From NCBI GenBank assembly GCA_003255025.1, contig QANY01011365.1:310001-374000 (forward strand): a DNA stretch of 64,000 nucleotides, in the 5' to 3' direction. The notes beneath the pieces were generated by a model. The model was not told the DNA's origin. It saw only the letters and a list, made by a program, of their open reading frames with translations, and ran no database searches. Positions within the stretch are counted from its first letter, which is position 1, and every line of letters begins with the position of its first letter. The DNA is from Datisca glomerata. Lineage: Eukaryota > Streptophyta > Magnoliopsida > Cucurbitales > Datiscaceae. Shown in pieces: positions 22,800 to 35,078 of the stretch. Made by a program: the position numbers and the translations under genes.

Positions 22800-25400
22800 T
22801 AATTTTTCAGAAAATATCAAGAAATAATAAAATCACATATCATTTTATTTAATTAGTCAAAATTATTACATACTAATTGTTTACTAGAAATCACATCTCA
22901 AATGATAATTACATATTGATTTTTACATAGAGCAAGCAAAATTAATTTATCCAAAAAAAACTAAAATTCAGTATAAATTCATATCTTGGTACTGAAAGTG
23001 GAGGTACCCTAGGAGGTCCACTTGGTGGGTAAAGGTGGTGGCGCAAGTAACTGCCTTGGTGATGTCTCGGGACAAGATCAAAGTATTGTACCAAAGCATG
23101 GATGATCCATTTAGATGAAGGAGCAAGCCACCTATTCCAAATAGTACAATCTAAATGATCAACAACTAAGAAATGACTTATTAGATAAGGAAGTTAAGAA
23201 TTAATGGTAGACTTACAACATTCCATGATATAGTATAGTCGTTGGTGGAGAGCAACCAAATTCTGACATTTAACTGCAATCCAAGTTTATTATCTTCTAT
23301 CTCAAAATGTAATATTTAACAAGTAACCAAGTTTATCTAAACAATGTCTTATAAGACTATAACAAAGCTTAAGTGACATAGAAGGTTCATAGCAACACTA
23401 AGCCTTTCAAATCCATCCACTCCCTCAACTCCAAAAAGAAGAAAAAGAAAATAGATTGAATATGAATTGCATGTAAGTATAAAGATTACATTGAAGCTGC
23501 TCATATAGGTCTTCATATGATTGAAAAATGAAAGAACCTGGTATATAAGTCTTCGTATGATTGTTTTAACAGAGAAATATAAAATTCTCGTGATTGAACA
23601 AAAAAAAGTAGGTGTGAAACAATAAAAACTTGAGAAATAAAGTACTTCCATGAAAACATCATGTTAATATCTCCAACTATTGAATAACAAAAAGACTTAA
23701 TAGTTAGTTCATGAAAAGATAGTCACATTATCGGATGTGAATAGTGGATACCGTCCCTAGCTCTCGTTATTATTTTTAAGAATCATACATTATTTTTCTA
23801 CAGGAGAATGTTATAAAAGATCTCAGTGGATAGTAACATACCTAAACACCATCGAACAATACCTCAGCTTTGTCATATTCTACCCTATGAGCTTTGATTT
23901 TTTGTCTCATTGACTATGATAAACTTTTTATATTTTAAGATCCTAAACATAAAGAGAAATGAGGAAATAGAATGTAGTCCGGGATCCAAGCATACATCAA
24001 CAAAAGCTTATTGATATTGAAATTCAAATGCAATTAAATGATAAAACGGTCTTATGCAATGTCATAGTCCCACTTACCCAATTATTCAGCTGCAAGGATC
24101 AAACACAGTTGAAAAATAGAGAATTCATCATTTATATATTATTGATGAAAGGAGTACACCATTACCATTAATCATGCATAATGCATGAGAAAAGACAAAT
24201 GAAAAAAGAGTAAGCCTTGTTAGTGTGGTATCAAAGATAGTTAAATGGATACAAAGCATAATCAAAGGATAAATTTAGCAAGGCGCATAGACTATGGGGC
24301 ACACATATTTTCTTTTCACTCTAAAAAAGTCAAAGAAGCAAGCTGGGTAAATAAAAAAACTTGAGAAGGTCAAGCTAGGTAAATAACAAAAACTTGAGAA
24401 GGTCATTTCTCTATATACAATTTAAAACAGCAAATACGCCTAAAAACAACAAAATTAGCTCATGTATAAGTCATTTCTCAATATATCATTAAAAGAACAA
24501 CAAGGATAAGATATGATATTGCTAAATTCCAACGTTTAAACACCCAAAACAGTAGCAAAAAAGGTAAATAATCCTAGACCTGTGTAAGGATTTACACCTA
24601 GTAAAAACACTACTGCTCGTGATATCTCATTTTCAAATTGAACAAAAGAGCTCATGTGAATTTTTTTGGAACAAAGAGTATTGGTTAAAGAACATAAATA
24701 TGCTCACTAGCAACATCCTTCTGACTGTATCTACAATCTATCCCTGACTACCATATCAGGTAACTGAAATTTGTAATTCTCATCCAAAAGAAATCTATAA
24801 ACTGTCCACTCACACTCTAAGGCCATATTCCTTCTTGTTTCAGCAACAAATACTTTGCTTCAATAACCCCATCAATTATATGTGACTTGTTGACACTTAA
24901 CAATATCATGCATAAGAAATTGACATCAACAATCATGGATACTCAACTTGCTAATAATGCATTTAAGATGATTTTCATCTCAACCTAAGAACATGTAAAT
25001 AGATAGTAGTAATAACCTTGTGTCTTCTTAGGAAGAATGGCAATGAGGGGATTGAATAACTAGGTTCTTCACTTAACGAGAAAATGTAGATACCAAGAAT
25101 TTTTAAAGCGATAGTAACATCATAAAAAACTTACGGTCTACCCTTGCCAGACAACTCAACTGGATTAGCAAACAATAATTCACTATCTGGCCCACGATTC
25201 ACAATGATTACACATAATGGATGAAACATGTCTTAAGTTTTTACTTTAGCATTTCTCATTCGGGGAAGTAAGACCAAAACCATATTTTTGCAATAGTATT
25301 GGATCGAAAAGTCTATCATTGACACCAATTGTTCTAATTTTGTTCACCTCTATAATTGACAATTCTCAATTAAACACAAAATAAAAACTTTGTTACTCAT
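22800..25400 (-). other. Exon-like segments of unidentified origin inside the CACTA-like element
   Basis: On the - strand, several open stretches bounded by AG/GT look like exons. About 23050-23160 reads WLAPSSKWIIHALVQYFDLV; about 24730-24850 reads ETRRNMALECEWTVYRFLLD; about 25135-25235 reads FHPLCVIIVNRGPDSELLFA. I do not recognise a family. They may be captured host exons or the remains of a transposase gene. The sequence between them is AT-rich with no signal. Confidence 0.3.
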
Positions 25401-25555
25401 TAATATATGAAAAAGTAGTAGAAGAAAATAATGGATAAGTGGATTCAAACCAGAAAAAAATAGAGAGAACAAATGGGTAAACAACGAGGACAAATGGGTT
25501 CATACCACAACAAATAAAGGATAAATGGGTAAGCAACAAAGACAAGTTGGTTCAT

Positions 25556-25765
25556 ACTAGATTACATGAGTAGCTTTGATGTAATGTTCATTCCTGCATA
25601 TCCTATTTGCAATACAGCCATTGCCAAGAATGACATAAAATCACAAAAAAAATAGAGGATACGTCGGTAAGCAACAAAGATAAGCGGGTTCATACCAGAT
25701 TGCATGACTAACTTTGATGTAATGTTCATTCCTGCATATCTTATTTAAAATACAACCATTGCCTT
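25556..25765. repeat. Tandem duplication, 141-bp offset
   Basis: A stretch of about 68 bases centred on TTTGATGTAATGTTCATTCC occurs at 25575 and again at 25716, both copies ending CCATTGCC. The second ends exactly where the gypsy sequence begins. Confidence 0.75.
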
Positions 25766-25820
25766 TTTATAGAGAGAAACTGGTGGAAAGAGGAAGAAAG
25801 AGTTGTTGAGGTAGATAGCG

Positions 25821-26694
25821 ATGACTCGTCCAGCTCAACTACATCAACCGCAACAGTTTACAATGGTCAACGTGCAGCTGATCCACACCTTCAGGAGGCT
25901 GAACCCTCCTAAATTTGATGATCTTTCATCTGATCCATTGTTAGCTGATGATTGGATTGTGAGATTGGAGCAGATCTTCCAGTTTATGATGTGTTTTGAG
26001 ATTCAAAAGGTTGTTTGTGCAACGTTTATGTTGACGCAGGAAGATTGAAAATGGTGGGAGCTCACACAAAGAGCTAATGATGTTGTGCATAATCCAGTGA
26101 CTTGGGATCAGTTTAAGGAGCTAGTTTTCGAGAAGCATTTTCTGATCACCGTCAGAGCGAGCAATGAGGCTGAATTTTTTAGGCTTGTGCAAGGTAATAG
26201 GACTGTTACTGATTATGAGAGGAAGTTCGGGGAATTATCTCGCTACGCCATGCATTACGTTGATAGCGAGATCAAGAAGGCTCACACGTTCGAAGGGGAC
26301 TTCGTCTAGAAATAAAGGGTTCTGTGTCACTCCACATGCATACCACTTATGCAGCGGTGGTTGAAGCAACGTTGTTGATGGAGCAGAATCTTCCACCAAG
26401 AGAGCTTCCACGGAATGATCGCTCGTCGCAAGAGAAAAAGGAAGCTTCATGACGACCATTTTGTACAACGAGATGCAAAGAAACAAGTTAGAGATTCTCA
26501 TCCTGTTTGCGTCACTTAAAACAAAAGCCACGTCGAACAGTGTTATCGGAAGATTAATGCTTACTTTAAGTGTGGGAAAACTGGACATTATCACAAGGAT
26601 TGTCCGTTGAACAAACAAGGTCAGAACGATAGCACTTCAATCAACAGGTATAAAGGAAAGACATTTGCTTTGACACATCAGGAAGCAGGTGATT
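25821..26694 (+). pseudogene. Chromovirus gag, broken
   Basis: The start reads MTRPAQLHQPQQFTMVNVQL, then FRRLNPPKFDDLSSDPLLAD and DDWIVRLEQIF, the conserved gag fold. TWDQFKELVFEKHF and DYERKFGELSRYAMH follow. The knuckle AYFKCGKTGHYHKDCP has lost its first Cys to Tyr. A stop at 26046, another at about 26307 and frameshifts break the frame. After ALTHQEAGD the protease begins but soon terminates. Confidence 0.85.
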
Positions 26695-27369
26695 AAACTG
26701 CTGTTTTTATTGGTATACTTTTTACTTTTGGGCATTCAATCTTCTCGTTGATTGATCATTGATTTTGTTTTGTTCATTTGTGTTTTGTGTTTTACCGTTG
26801 ATTGAGTTTATGATTCTTTTTGGTTATTTCTAGTGTTTTAAAAAAAAGGCGGCATCTTCCTTTCGAGGGCGTAAGTTTTTAAGGAGGGGAGAATGTAATA
26901 TCCTGACCCTTCGTAAATGGGCATTTTGGTAAAATTGATTTAAAAGATAAAATGATTTTAAAATTTGATTTTAAAAAGTGATTATTTGTAATTTTGGTAA
27001 AATAATTTTAATTATATATGATTTAGTTTAAAATTCAATTATTCAATTTTTAAAGAGTTTTAATTTATATTATAAAATTTTAGCTAACTCACACTATATG
27101 CTTATGTATACCCTAGTATTACCCTAACCCTATTTTATCCTTGATTAAGCATTCTCAACCCTCAATTGAAATTCACTCACACTACATGCATATACACCCT
27201 AAACCAACCTTTAACCTATTATATATATATATTCCAAAACAAAAACTTCTTCTCACGCAGCCCTCTCCTCCCATTCGCAGCCTCTCCTCCCCCGTGCAGC
27301 CACCTGCAGGCCAGCAGCTATTCTCCTTCGTTGGTCTCTCTCTAATTGAATTTGGGTAATCTTCTCTTT

Positions 27370-28080
27370 CTTTCTGTAATCTCTCTCTCTCTCTTTTTGT
27401 CTCTCTCTCTCTCTTGTCCTTGCTTCGTCTTCCTCTCCCTGTTTCTTCCCCTCTCTATTTTTCTCTTCTCTATTCCTCTACTTCTCTGTAACCCTTTGTT
27501 GCTCTCCCTCCCTCCCTCTGTTTTTCTCTCTCAGCTGTCCCCTTGCTGTTTTTTCATTCCCTCACTGTTTTTCTTTTCTTTCCCCTCTCTGTTTCTTTCT
27601 CCTTCTCCTTCTCTCTCTCTCTCTCTCTCATTTTCTCTCTCTGACTCTCTCTACATCCTTCTTGTTTCTCTTTCTCTCTCTCTCTCCTTTTGCTTTTGCC
27701 ATCACCGATAGTTTATCATCGATTTTCATTTTCCCCTTCCCTCGGTTACCCTTTCTCTCGTCCTCTATTTCTCTCTCTCTCTCTATCTCTCTGCCTCTCT
27801 CTCTCTCTCTCATTTTCTCTCTCTGACTCTCTCTACATCCTTCTTGTTTCTCTCTCTCTCTCTCCCTTTGCTTTTGCCATCACCGATGGTTTATCATCGA
27901 TTTTCATTTTCCCCTTCCCTCTGTTACCCTTTCTCTTGTCCTCTATTTCTCTCTCTCTCTCTATCTCTCTTTGCTTCTCTCTACATCCCTCTCTATCTTC
28001 CCCTCTCAGACCCCCACACTATTTTTCTTCCCCTCTTTCTTTCTCTCTCCTTCTCATTTTCTCTCTTTCTTCCCCCCTGT
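27370..28080. repeat. CT-rich tract with a 182-bp tandem duplication
   Basis: Runs of (CT)n dominate. Within them the unit beginning CATTTTCTCTCTCTGACTCT at 27629 recurs at 27811 and extends to about 27992 with few changes, including TTTTGCCATCACCGATGGTT. Confidence 0.85.
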
Positions 28081-28984
28081 TTTGTCGTGCTTTCTTTTCT
28101 GCAACTGGGTCTGTTCTGAACCGGTTCATCGAACCGAACCGATTCAGCTCACTCGGACCGGTCTGAATCGATCCATCAAATAAAATCAAACTGGAATGGT
28201 CCGAACCAGCATGGTCTGATCCTTTTGACCCGAAGCTTTATCTTTTGACTCTGGACCCGATATACTATTTTTCGACCTCGTTCTGACCGTTTTGCACTGT
28301 TTTAGTTAAATCTATATTTTCTATTTTATGATATTAAAAATATGTTTATATTATTTTATTTGATAACAATTTAGTGATAATATTTTTTTGGGATTTCAGG
28401 TCATGAATTGTTCACTTCATTCTTCTGCTTCAGGTAAGTGGGCTTACATGATGATGTGACTCCCGTTGTTATAAATGTATATGTTTTGTGTAAGTGAAAT
28501 TATATCGTAATGTGACCCATATGTGATAAATATATATGCTTGTGTAAGTGAATTTACATGTGTTATTCTCATAAGCTTTAATTATCTATAAGCATATTAC
28601 TTTCATAAATATGTTTGGGTAAATTGACTTATGTAACAATGTGACTCTGATGTTATAATTGTATCAGGTATTTATTATCTTTTTAAACATTTTTCAGTAA
28701 TTATTATACTTGGTTAACACTTTGGTAATTGATTACTGTTCAGTTATTAATGTGATTATGATAAGATAAATGTCTGAGTCCGACTGATTTTGCATAGTAT
28801 GTTATCCCGTTTGATTCTGTTATATGTATTAGTATGCATTATATGATTAATTATTGTCATACGTTGGATTATGCAAGTTATGAGGTTAATTCATTCAAGT
28901 GGTAATTAATTACAATATGAACTTAAGCATGACCGTTAGTTAACAAGAAATCAGGACTGTTCATGTTTTGTTCTGTTAAGCGAA

Positions 28985-29195
28985 TGTGGTGTCATCTGTT
29001 CACGCTTTCGTCACAGATAGGGTGTCATCTGTTTATGTTTTGGCCATTCATTGGGTGTCATCTGTAAATGTTTTCCGTCACTCATGAGGTGCCATCTGTT
29101 CACATTTTTCGACACCTATGAGTGCCATCTGTCTGTCGCCCAATAAGTGTTATCTGTTTTGTCGCCCGATGTGTGCCATCTGTTTCGTCGCCCAA
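28985..29195. repeat. CATCTGT minisatellite
   Basis: About seven to eight units of 25-40 bases share GGTGTCATCTGTT or GTGCCATCTGT followed by TCGTCGCCC or TTTTCCGTCAC. Unit length and sequence drift along the array. Confidence 0.75.
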
Positions 29196-29337
29196 TTCTT
29201 CATGATGTGTTTCAGTTAATGTGTGATAAGTTCTTATTAGGTTGTTAACTAGAGGATATGACAAGTCAAGATATGATTAAGATTGTTAAATGATTCTGTT
29301 TGAGACACGTGTTTTTTTGCGTGCTATGTTAAGCCAT

Positions 29338-29462
29338 GTCATGATCAAGTACGTTACTTTATTTCATTTATGTTATATGTCAAGTCCAGTTATATTTTGT
29401 CATGATCAAGTACGTTACTTTATTTCATTTATGTTATATGTCAAGTTCAGTTATGTTATGTC
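29338..29462. repeat. 61-bp tandem duplication
   Basis: CATGATCAAGTACGTTACTT at 29340 recurs at 29401 and the following 40 bases match with one or two substitutions. Confidence 0.85.
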
Positions 29463-30029
29463 ATGATTGCATTTATGACATGTGGATGCATGTTATTATG
29501 TGAGTTTGCTTATGAGTATTTTAAAATACTCATTCCCCCACAGTTATTTATGATGCAGGTGGTGATGGCGAGCAGCATGAGTGGAAGACTGCCATAACCA
29601 GTTAAATCAGATGAATTTATGATTTCAGTTTATGATTTGATTTAAAATTTAGCAAAACGTTTTCTGTTAAACTTGGTTATTCAAGTAGTTTAATTTACGT
29701 TATGTTTTTTTTCTACGAATTATGATGAGTGAAAGTTTCATGAATTATGAATTTTAAGTTTTGACTTTATTTCAGAGTTTAATTGAATTTTTCGAGATTT
29801 TATTAATTATGCATTTAAGACACTTTATCGCTTCCGCTATTTTATGATTAAGATTCCGATCATGGATAAGTTTAATGCTTCCTCTATTTAAGGTCAGTGG
29901 TTTTCCATCATGGGTAAATTAGTAATTTTCAATTTGGAATTTTTTTCAAAATTAGGGTTTGTTTCGAATCGAAGATTTCAAAATTATGAAATTAGACGTA
30001 TGTTTAACTCTCGGGGATCGGGCGTGACA

Positions 30030-31860
30030 TTAAAAAAAGAGAATGAAAAATGTGGGAAGCCATAGATATAAAAGAGTGTTTTACAACAGAAATGTGAGGA
30101 AAATCAATCTTTCTTGCATAAAAAATAGAGAAAGAAATCGTTGAAGCATGGTTTCTTGCATCGCCTACTACTAAGACTTATCATGCACACGTCAAAGTAG
30201 TTTTCAGATTTAAACAAAGAAATATGTAAAAGCTACTAATACTTAAAACATGCTACAAATTATCAGATTTAAACAAAGAAATATGTAAAAAGCTCCAAAT
30301 ACTTAAAAATATGATACAAATTATCATATTTAAACAAAGAAATATGTAAAAGCTACTAATACCATCAAATTAAAAAAAATAATTTCTGAATTAAACACCA
30401 TGAAAATCTGACTTGTGATAGAGCAGATAACAAGCTAAAATAGTTTGATTCATGAAAAATGAATTTATGGTGCTTGTATGAGTACAATAATTTAAGAGAA
30501 TCTAAAATTCAACTGGTTAAGAGATTTATCTTACTGCTACCGGGTCATTTTGAAGAAGAGGAAATAGCAATTGCAAAGTGTCTTTTTTGCAATTAGTCGA
30601 TTGGAGACTAAAAAAGAATCCCCTATGGTGGATTTCATGAGAGAGAGAGAAAGAGAGAGAGAAAAAGAGAGAGAGTCATGATTTGAGATTAGTAGACGGT
30701 GAGTAAAACCCAACAAATTATTATGTGAAGATTTCAAGACTTATCGGTGAGTCAAGCATTACTTCTTGTCCAATCAGAGAAACCTATAAGGATTCAACAA
30801 ATTTTTTGTGAAGTACTAGAGCTATAGAGAACAATGGTGATTAGGAGCAGATGAAGTAACAGAGTTTACTAAAGAGCTTCAAGGGGCATGTGGTCGTGAA
30901 GACCATTTAGTGATTACTACGGGCATCATTTTATCAAAAGATAAAATCCAATAATAGAATGCCATAAGGTTTTTTATGCTTGCAAAATGGGTAAAGAAAC
31001 AGTCTCAGGTGAGGATGCATACCTTATTTGTCTCTGACAGTGTAAGAACGGTGAGACGCTTTAGCTTGAGAACTTGATCAGGGACCAACTATATAAGATG
31101 GCTAAAACGGTGAGCTACTAAGATATCAGGGACCAAATCATTCCTTCAAACTTCTAACATTAATCTAAGTAGGGGAAATTTGGGACACTAATTAACTTGG
31201 GAAACATTAATTAAAAGAAGAAAGAAAAGATTACGACAAACTTAGGCACACTGACCCTAATCCACAGAGATAAAACTCAAAAGTCACAAAAATCAGTCAC
31301 AAAATCACTCAAATCAGACAAAAATTGAGAATGAAGCCTTATCTCTATTCTGAGCTATGAAATCAAAGTAGATAGAGCTGGGACACAGAGTTGTGGTGAG
31401 AGCTGGGGGAGAGCTTGCATCCGTGAGAGAAACCTGCGACAAAGATGGGATATTTGCGAGAGAGCTTCAAGAGAGAGATCTGAGAGATAGAGAGAGAGAG
31501 AGAGCTGAGAGAGAATATTTGTTGGGGAGCTTTGTGATCAAGCTTTGAGAGAGCTACTATAATGAGAGAGAGATAGCTACTATGAAATAGCTCGTTGGTG
31601 ACCTTCGAGATAGCTCATTGGGAAGCTTCATGATCGAGCTTCGAGAGAGGTACTGTATAAAAAAAGGGAGACGCGAGTTTGAGGGAAGAAAGGGCTACTG
31701 TAATGAAAGAGAGAGACGCGTGTTTGGGGGAGGAGAGAGACGCGTGTTTGGGGGAGGAGAGAGCTACTGTACTAAAAGAGAGAGGCGCAGGTTTGGGGGG
31801 ATCTTTCATTTAGTAAGAGAGAAGCGGGTTAATTTGGCGCTGATGATAATTTCGCTCCGC
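30030..31860. other. Right arm of the CACTA-like element, GA-rich and repetitive
   Basis: The arm contains a 61-bp repeat in nearly three copies (30207-30365, core TTTAAACAAAGAAATATGTA), a (GA)n tract (30640-30675), and GA-rich units with GAGAGACGCGTGTTTGGGGG repeated at about 31700-31800. No credible protein is encoded. Confidence 0.5.
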
Positions 31861-31904
31861 GCTTTTTAGTTTTCTATTACGTTTTGGAGCAAAATGTTGT
31901 TGTG

Positions 31905-31907
31905 AAC
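31905..31907. repeat. Target-site duplication AAC, right
   Basis: This is the partner of 22554-22556. Confidence 0.5.
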
Positions 31908-32087
31908 CAAATGAAGAATAAGGATTGAAAGTTTCTGTGAAATCAACACCACGAGTTTGATTGAACCCTTTAGCCACTGACCTGACTTTATATCTAAGAA
32001 TACTTCCATGCCGATTCAGCTTAACCTTAAAAGCCCATTTGCTTCAAATTAGAGTCATAGAAGGAGAGAATAGGATAAATTCCCAGG
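31908..32087 (-). pseudogene. Copia reverse transcriptase, N-terminal segment
   Basis: On the - strand the segment reads KWAFKVKLNRHGSILRYKVR then SVAKGFNQTRGVDFTETFNP, the start of copia reverse transcriptase. A TGA replaces the codon before SKWAF. Just upstream, TWEF is formed only when the sequence is joined across the CACTA element at 32088-37579. Confidence 0.85.
32085..32087. repeat. Target-site duplication AGG, left
   Basis: AGG here and at 37580-37582 flank the CACTA element exactly at its termini. Confidence 0.8.
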
Positions 32088-32400
32088 CACTACAAGAAAA
32101 GCCTCTTTTAGCGATCAAACTTTTAGCCACGAAGTTAATTTCGTGGCTAAAAGTGTCCTTTGCCGGCCAACATTTTTGTTGGTCGCCAAAGACTCTGATA
32201 TTTTACCCGGGAAAGCAGAAGGGAGGCGCGCCAATTTTTCTTTAGGTTTTTGCTGACAAATATTAGAATTTTGTCGCTAAAAGGTATTGATTTAGCGACG
32301 AAACAAGAGTTCTTTTACCGACGAAATATATTTTTTGTCGCCATAGAGTCATACTTTTACCGAGGAAATAAAAGTTTCTTCGCTATAGACTACCTGAAAA
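32088..32400. repeat. 5' terminal and subterminal repeats of the CACTA element
   Basis: CACTACAAGAAA starts at 32088. It is followed by TTTTAGCGATC, an inverted pair (TTTTAGCCACGAAGTTAA / TTCGTGGCTAAAAG) and repeated GTCGCTAAA-like words. Confidence 0.8.
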
Positions 32401-32977
32401 ACGACGCCGTTTTACAATATTAATAAATCATTTGAGCTCCCCACCCAGTGAGTAGTTCAATCCTTCACATGGCGAGCCCTCACGAGCGACGTCGGGTCCC
32501 CTGACCCCACGAGCCCCCACGAGCCTCTTCCTTCATTTCCCCTCCACCCCAGCGACGAGCGGAGAGTCTTTTCTCCTTTAATATTTGATTTCCCAGTGTT
32601 GCATCGAACCAGTGATCTTGCTCTTCTCTTTTCGCGAGCTCTTTCTCTTCTTTTTTCGGAAACCCTTTGATAAAACTATACATCACCTCTTATAATATTC
32701 TGATTAGTTTAGTCATTTTACTTGTTCTGGTTGTTTGCCAATTTCTCGCTGTCAAAAATTTTCTGGGGGTGGGAGTTTGGATTTAGGAAATTAGTTCACT
32801 GGCCAGTTATGATCTTATTCTTTTCTTAAGTAATTCCTTTATACAGTTTTGGAGTTGGGTTAATTTGCTAGAATTTGGATTTGGCTTTGGTTTTGGAGAT
32901 TCCTGTTGTTTTTGATTAATTTTACTACTAAATCAATAACAAAACAATTAATCCAAGGAAAATAAAGATATTCACAG

Positions 32978-33585
32978 GAGGGTTTGCATCGATTTTGTTC
33001 AAGGTTGGATTGACAATTACCAAGAATCTACGATAAATCGATTATATTTTTTGTTTTCCGACCTTGAAAATTTTCGCACACATATTGAAACATGCATTGA
33101 ATTTGCTATTGCATGTGATGTGAAGATCTTAATGCTTGATTTTTCTGACCGAACTTGGAATGAAGATGAAGATCATATAGCAAAGTTTGATTTCCTGTAA
33201 AAGTCTAGAAACATGAAATCCTTGAATCTTTAGAGTTGTTTTCAAATGATTTCCAAGTACGTGAATTCAGTCGCTTTGGATTACGTAAACATTTGTCACT
33301 GGGTTGGATTGAACTTAGTGTTGAATCTATTAAAAAATTGTTACTGGATTGCAAAATGCTTGAGAATTTAAGCCTAAACAAATCTAGGAACATAAATCAT
33401 CTTGAGATCTGTGGAAGAGAATTGTGGCTGAGAAGTTTAATGATAAAGAAAAGCAATTTTATTCAAGATTGGATTAATATTGAAGCACCAAAATTATGTT
33501 ATGCTAAAGACTATGGGAAAGTAGCAATGTTTGACAGTCTTACTATAATTACTATAAATCTTCGTGTCAATGCCTTCGAATTTTA
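32978..33585 (+). pseudogene. F-box/LRR (FBD-type) protein fragment captured by the CACTA element
   Basis: After a plausible acceptor (TTCACAG) the frame reads CIDFVQGWIDNYQESTINRL, then EFAIACDVKILMLDFSDRTW, typical of the leucine-rich part of plant F-box/FBD proteins. After a stop and a frame change it continues SVESIKKLLLDCKMLENLSL and HLEICGRELWLRSLMIKKSN with IQDWINIEAPKLCYAKDY. Such proteins select substrates for SCF ubiquitin ligases. The F-box and the FBD end are missing, and two breaks rule out a full protein. It occupies the place of the missing transposase N-terminus. Confidence 0.7.
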
Positions 33586-34334
33586 AGCTATAATCATAAT
33601 TCATTGATTGATTATTGTATGACCAAAGTACACACTGACAAACATTTTTAGTTATAACTATACACCTATTTTCATATATTTTCATGTATGATCAAAATAA
33701 ATTTATGTCCAATTATTTTATAATTAATTATAACTATACCCATAATCTAAAGGCATTTCTCTTTTCTACATGTTCTTACATTTTGATACCTTTTTTAAAA
33801 TATTTTTTTTGAAAGGTTACTTCAAAAGTATTAGTAGTATACATGCTTGAAACTTTAGTTCAACGGTTTCATTTCTTAGAATATGAAAGGTTCCTTTAAT
33901 TGGAAGCTATCAGATTGCATCTTTTCAATACATTTTTAATTCAGAAACAATATTTACCATTTACATCTCTTAAACTCTAACTGATGGATTCCCTGCAACT
34001 CTCTCATCTTTCTTTCTGATTTCTGTTTCCGTCTTAATTAACTTTGCATTTTAATATATGTAATTTAGGGATTTTTTGTTAAGAGTTTCTCTAAATAGTT
34101 ATTTAATTTAGGGATCTTTTGTTAAGAGTTTCTCTAAATATTAAAATGATTAATATATGTAGAGAGCATATGAGAGAATTAAACAGAGTTAGTCGGGTTA
34201 ACTTAAGTTCAAAACATCGAAACCAATTTCCTGATTGGTTTAGAAATTGGGTATGTGTATATATTTGACTATATATATATATCATTAAAATTAGTAAAAA
34301 AACTAATACTTTTTTTATTTTTGTTAGATCATTG

Positions 34335-35078
34335 AGTTGCGCTGTCAAGGGTCATTAGAAACCACTGATGATTTATAAAATTTTGCATTTGGTCCAGATA
34401 ATCGTGTCAGGTCATATTCTGGTTGTATTGTCAATGACATTCGATATCATAATATAGATCGTGATCATCACCGGACAACCCAAAATAGTGGCTTAATAGT
34501 TCCAGGAGAACATGATGGAGAAGAGATTGAATTTTTTGGTAGGTTAAAAGAAATGATTGAGATGCAGTGTGTATGAGAAAGAAAATTTATATTATTTAGA
34601 TGTGAATGGTTGGACACAAATGCAAAAATAAATTGAGTGAAGAGAGATATTGTTTTCACTTGCGTAAATGTGAGCCAAACTTGGTATGAAAATGAGCATT
34701 TTATTCTCGCATCGCAAGCACAACAAATCTTTTATGTTGACGATTGCAAATTTGGAATCAATTGGAAAGTGGTGCAAAAAGTTCAACATATACATTTATG
34801 GGATGTTCCTGAGATAGAACTAGAGATAGAACAAGATGAAGTCATAAGGCCTACTGAAATAACTTTGTCATCTATCGATTTAGATGAGTCAGAAACAATG
34901 CAATTTTGAAGGCATGATGTGGAACTTTCTCAAATAGATGCAAATGTTATTGGAGTAGGAGATATAAATATTGACGATATTGATTTTATTGATGACGATG
35001 ACAATGAGGATGACACTTTGGTTAATTATGATGATGATTCAGGTGATATTATACCAAGTGATGATGATATATATTGAA
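34335..35078 (+). pseudogene. TNP2-like CACTA transposase, C-terminal part (DUF4216 region)
   Basis: The reading is RSYSGCIVNDIRYHNIDRDH, TTQNSGLIVPGEHDGEEIEF, then the 34637-34909 frame with EHFILASQAQQIFYVDDCKF and NWKVVQKVQHIHLWDVPEIE. This is the conserved C-terminal region of plant En/Spm transposases, followed by the usual acidic tail (DDDDNEDDTL). Stops lie at about 34375, 34575, 34632 and 34906. The DDE core is absent. Confidence 0.8.

Larger units (their letters stand above)
25766..30029 (+). mobile_element. 5'-truncated Ty3/gypsy chromovirus (Tekay/Del-like): gag plus a 3.1-kb LTR
   Basis: A gag gene (25821-26694) is followed by a broken protease start, a polypurine tract (AAGGAGGGGAGAA, 26881-26893) and a long LTR. 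There is no 5' LTR, and no pol beyond the first protease residues. Gag type, polypurine tract and LTR ends (TGTAATATCC...GGGCGTGACA) match Tekay/Del chromoviruses, known for LTRs of several kilobases. A deletion has removed about 4-5 kb of pol. Confidence 0.7.
26894..30029 (+). repeat. Long 3' LTR of the chromovirus
   Basis: It begins TGTAATATCCTGACCC directly after the polypurine tract and ends CGGGCGTGACA, canonical termini for this lineage. It holds a CT-rich tract, a 182-bp tandem duplication, a CATCTGT minisatellite and a 61-bp tandem duplication. No protein is encoded; the Ser/Leu-rich frames at 27346-28183 are products of CT repeats. Confidence 0.7.
22557..31904. mobile_element. CACTA-like DNA transposon inserted in the copia reverse transcriptase
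   Basis: The left end AACTCCAACAAAAAAGGC and the right end (reverse complement CACAACAACATTTTGC) both resemble the family terminus CACTACAACAAAA with mutations. Subterminal words TAGCG and AACGCTATC crowd the left end; GCGCGGAGCGAAATT lies at the right. AAC flanks it, and copia reverse transcriptase resumes on both sides. No transposase is recognisable. It carries exon-like segments of unknown identity (22.9-25.4 kb) and a gypsy insert (25766-30029). That both ends belong to one element is an inference. Confidence 0.5.

Noticed and set aside
27346..28183. Overlapping + and - frames of 60-158 codons rich in Ser, Leu, Phe or Arg, Glu
   Set aside because: They are translations of (CT)n and (GA)n repeats in an LTR, open in many frames because of low complexity.
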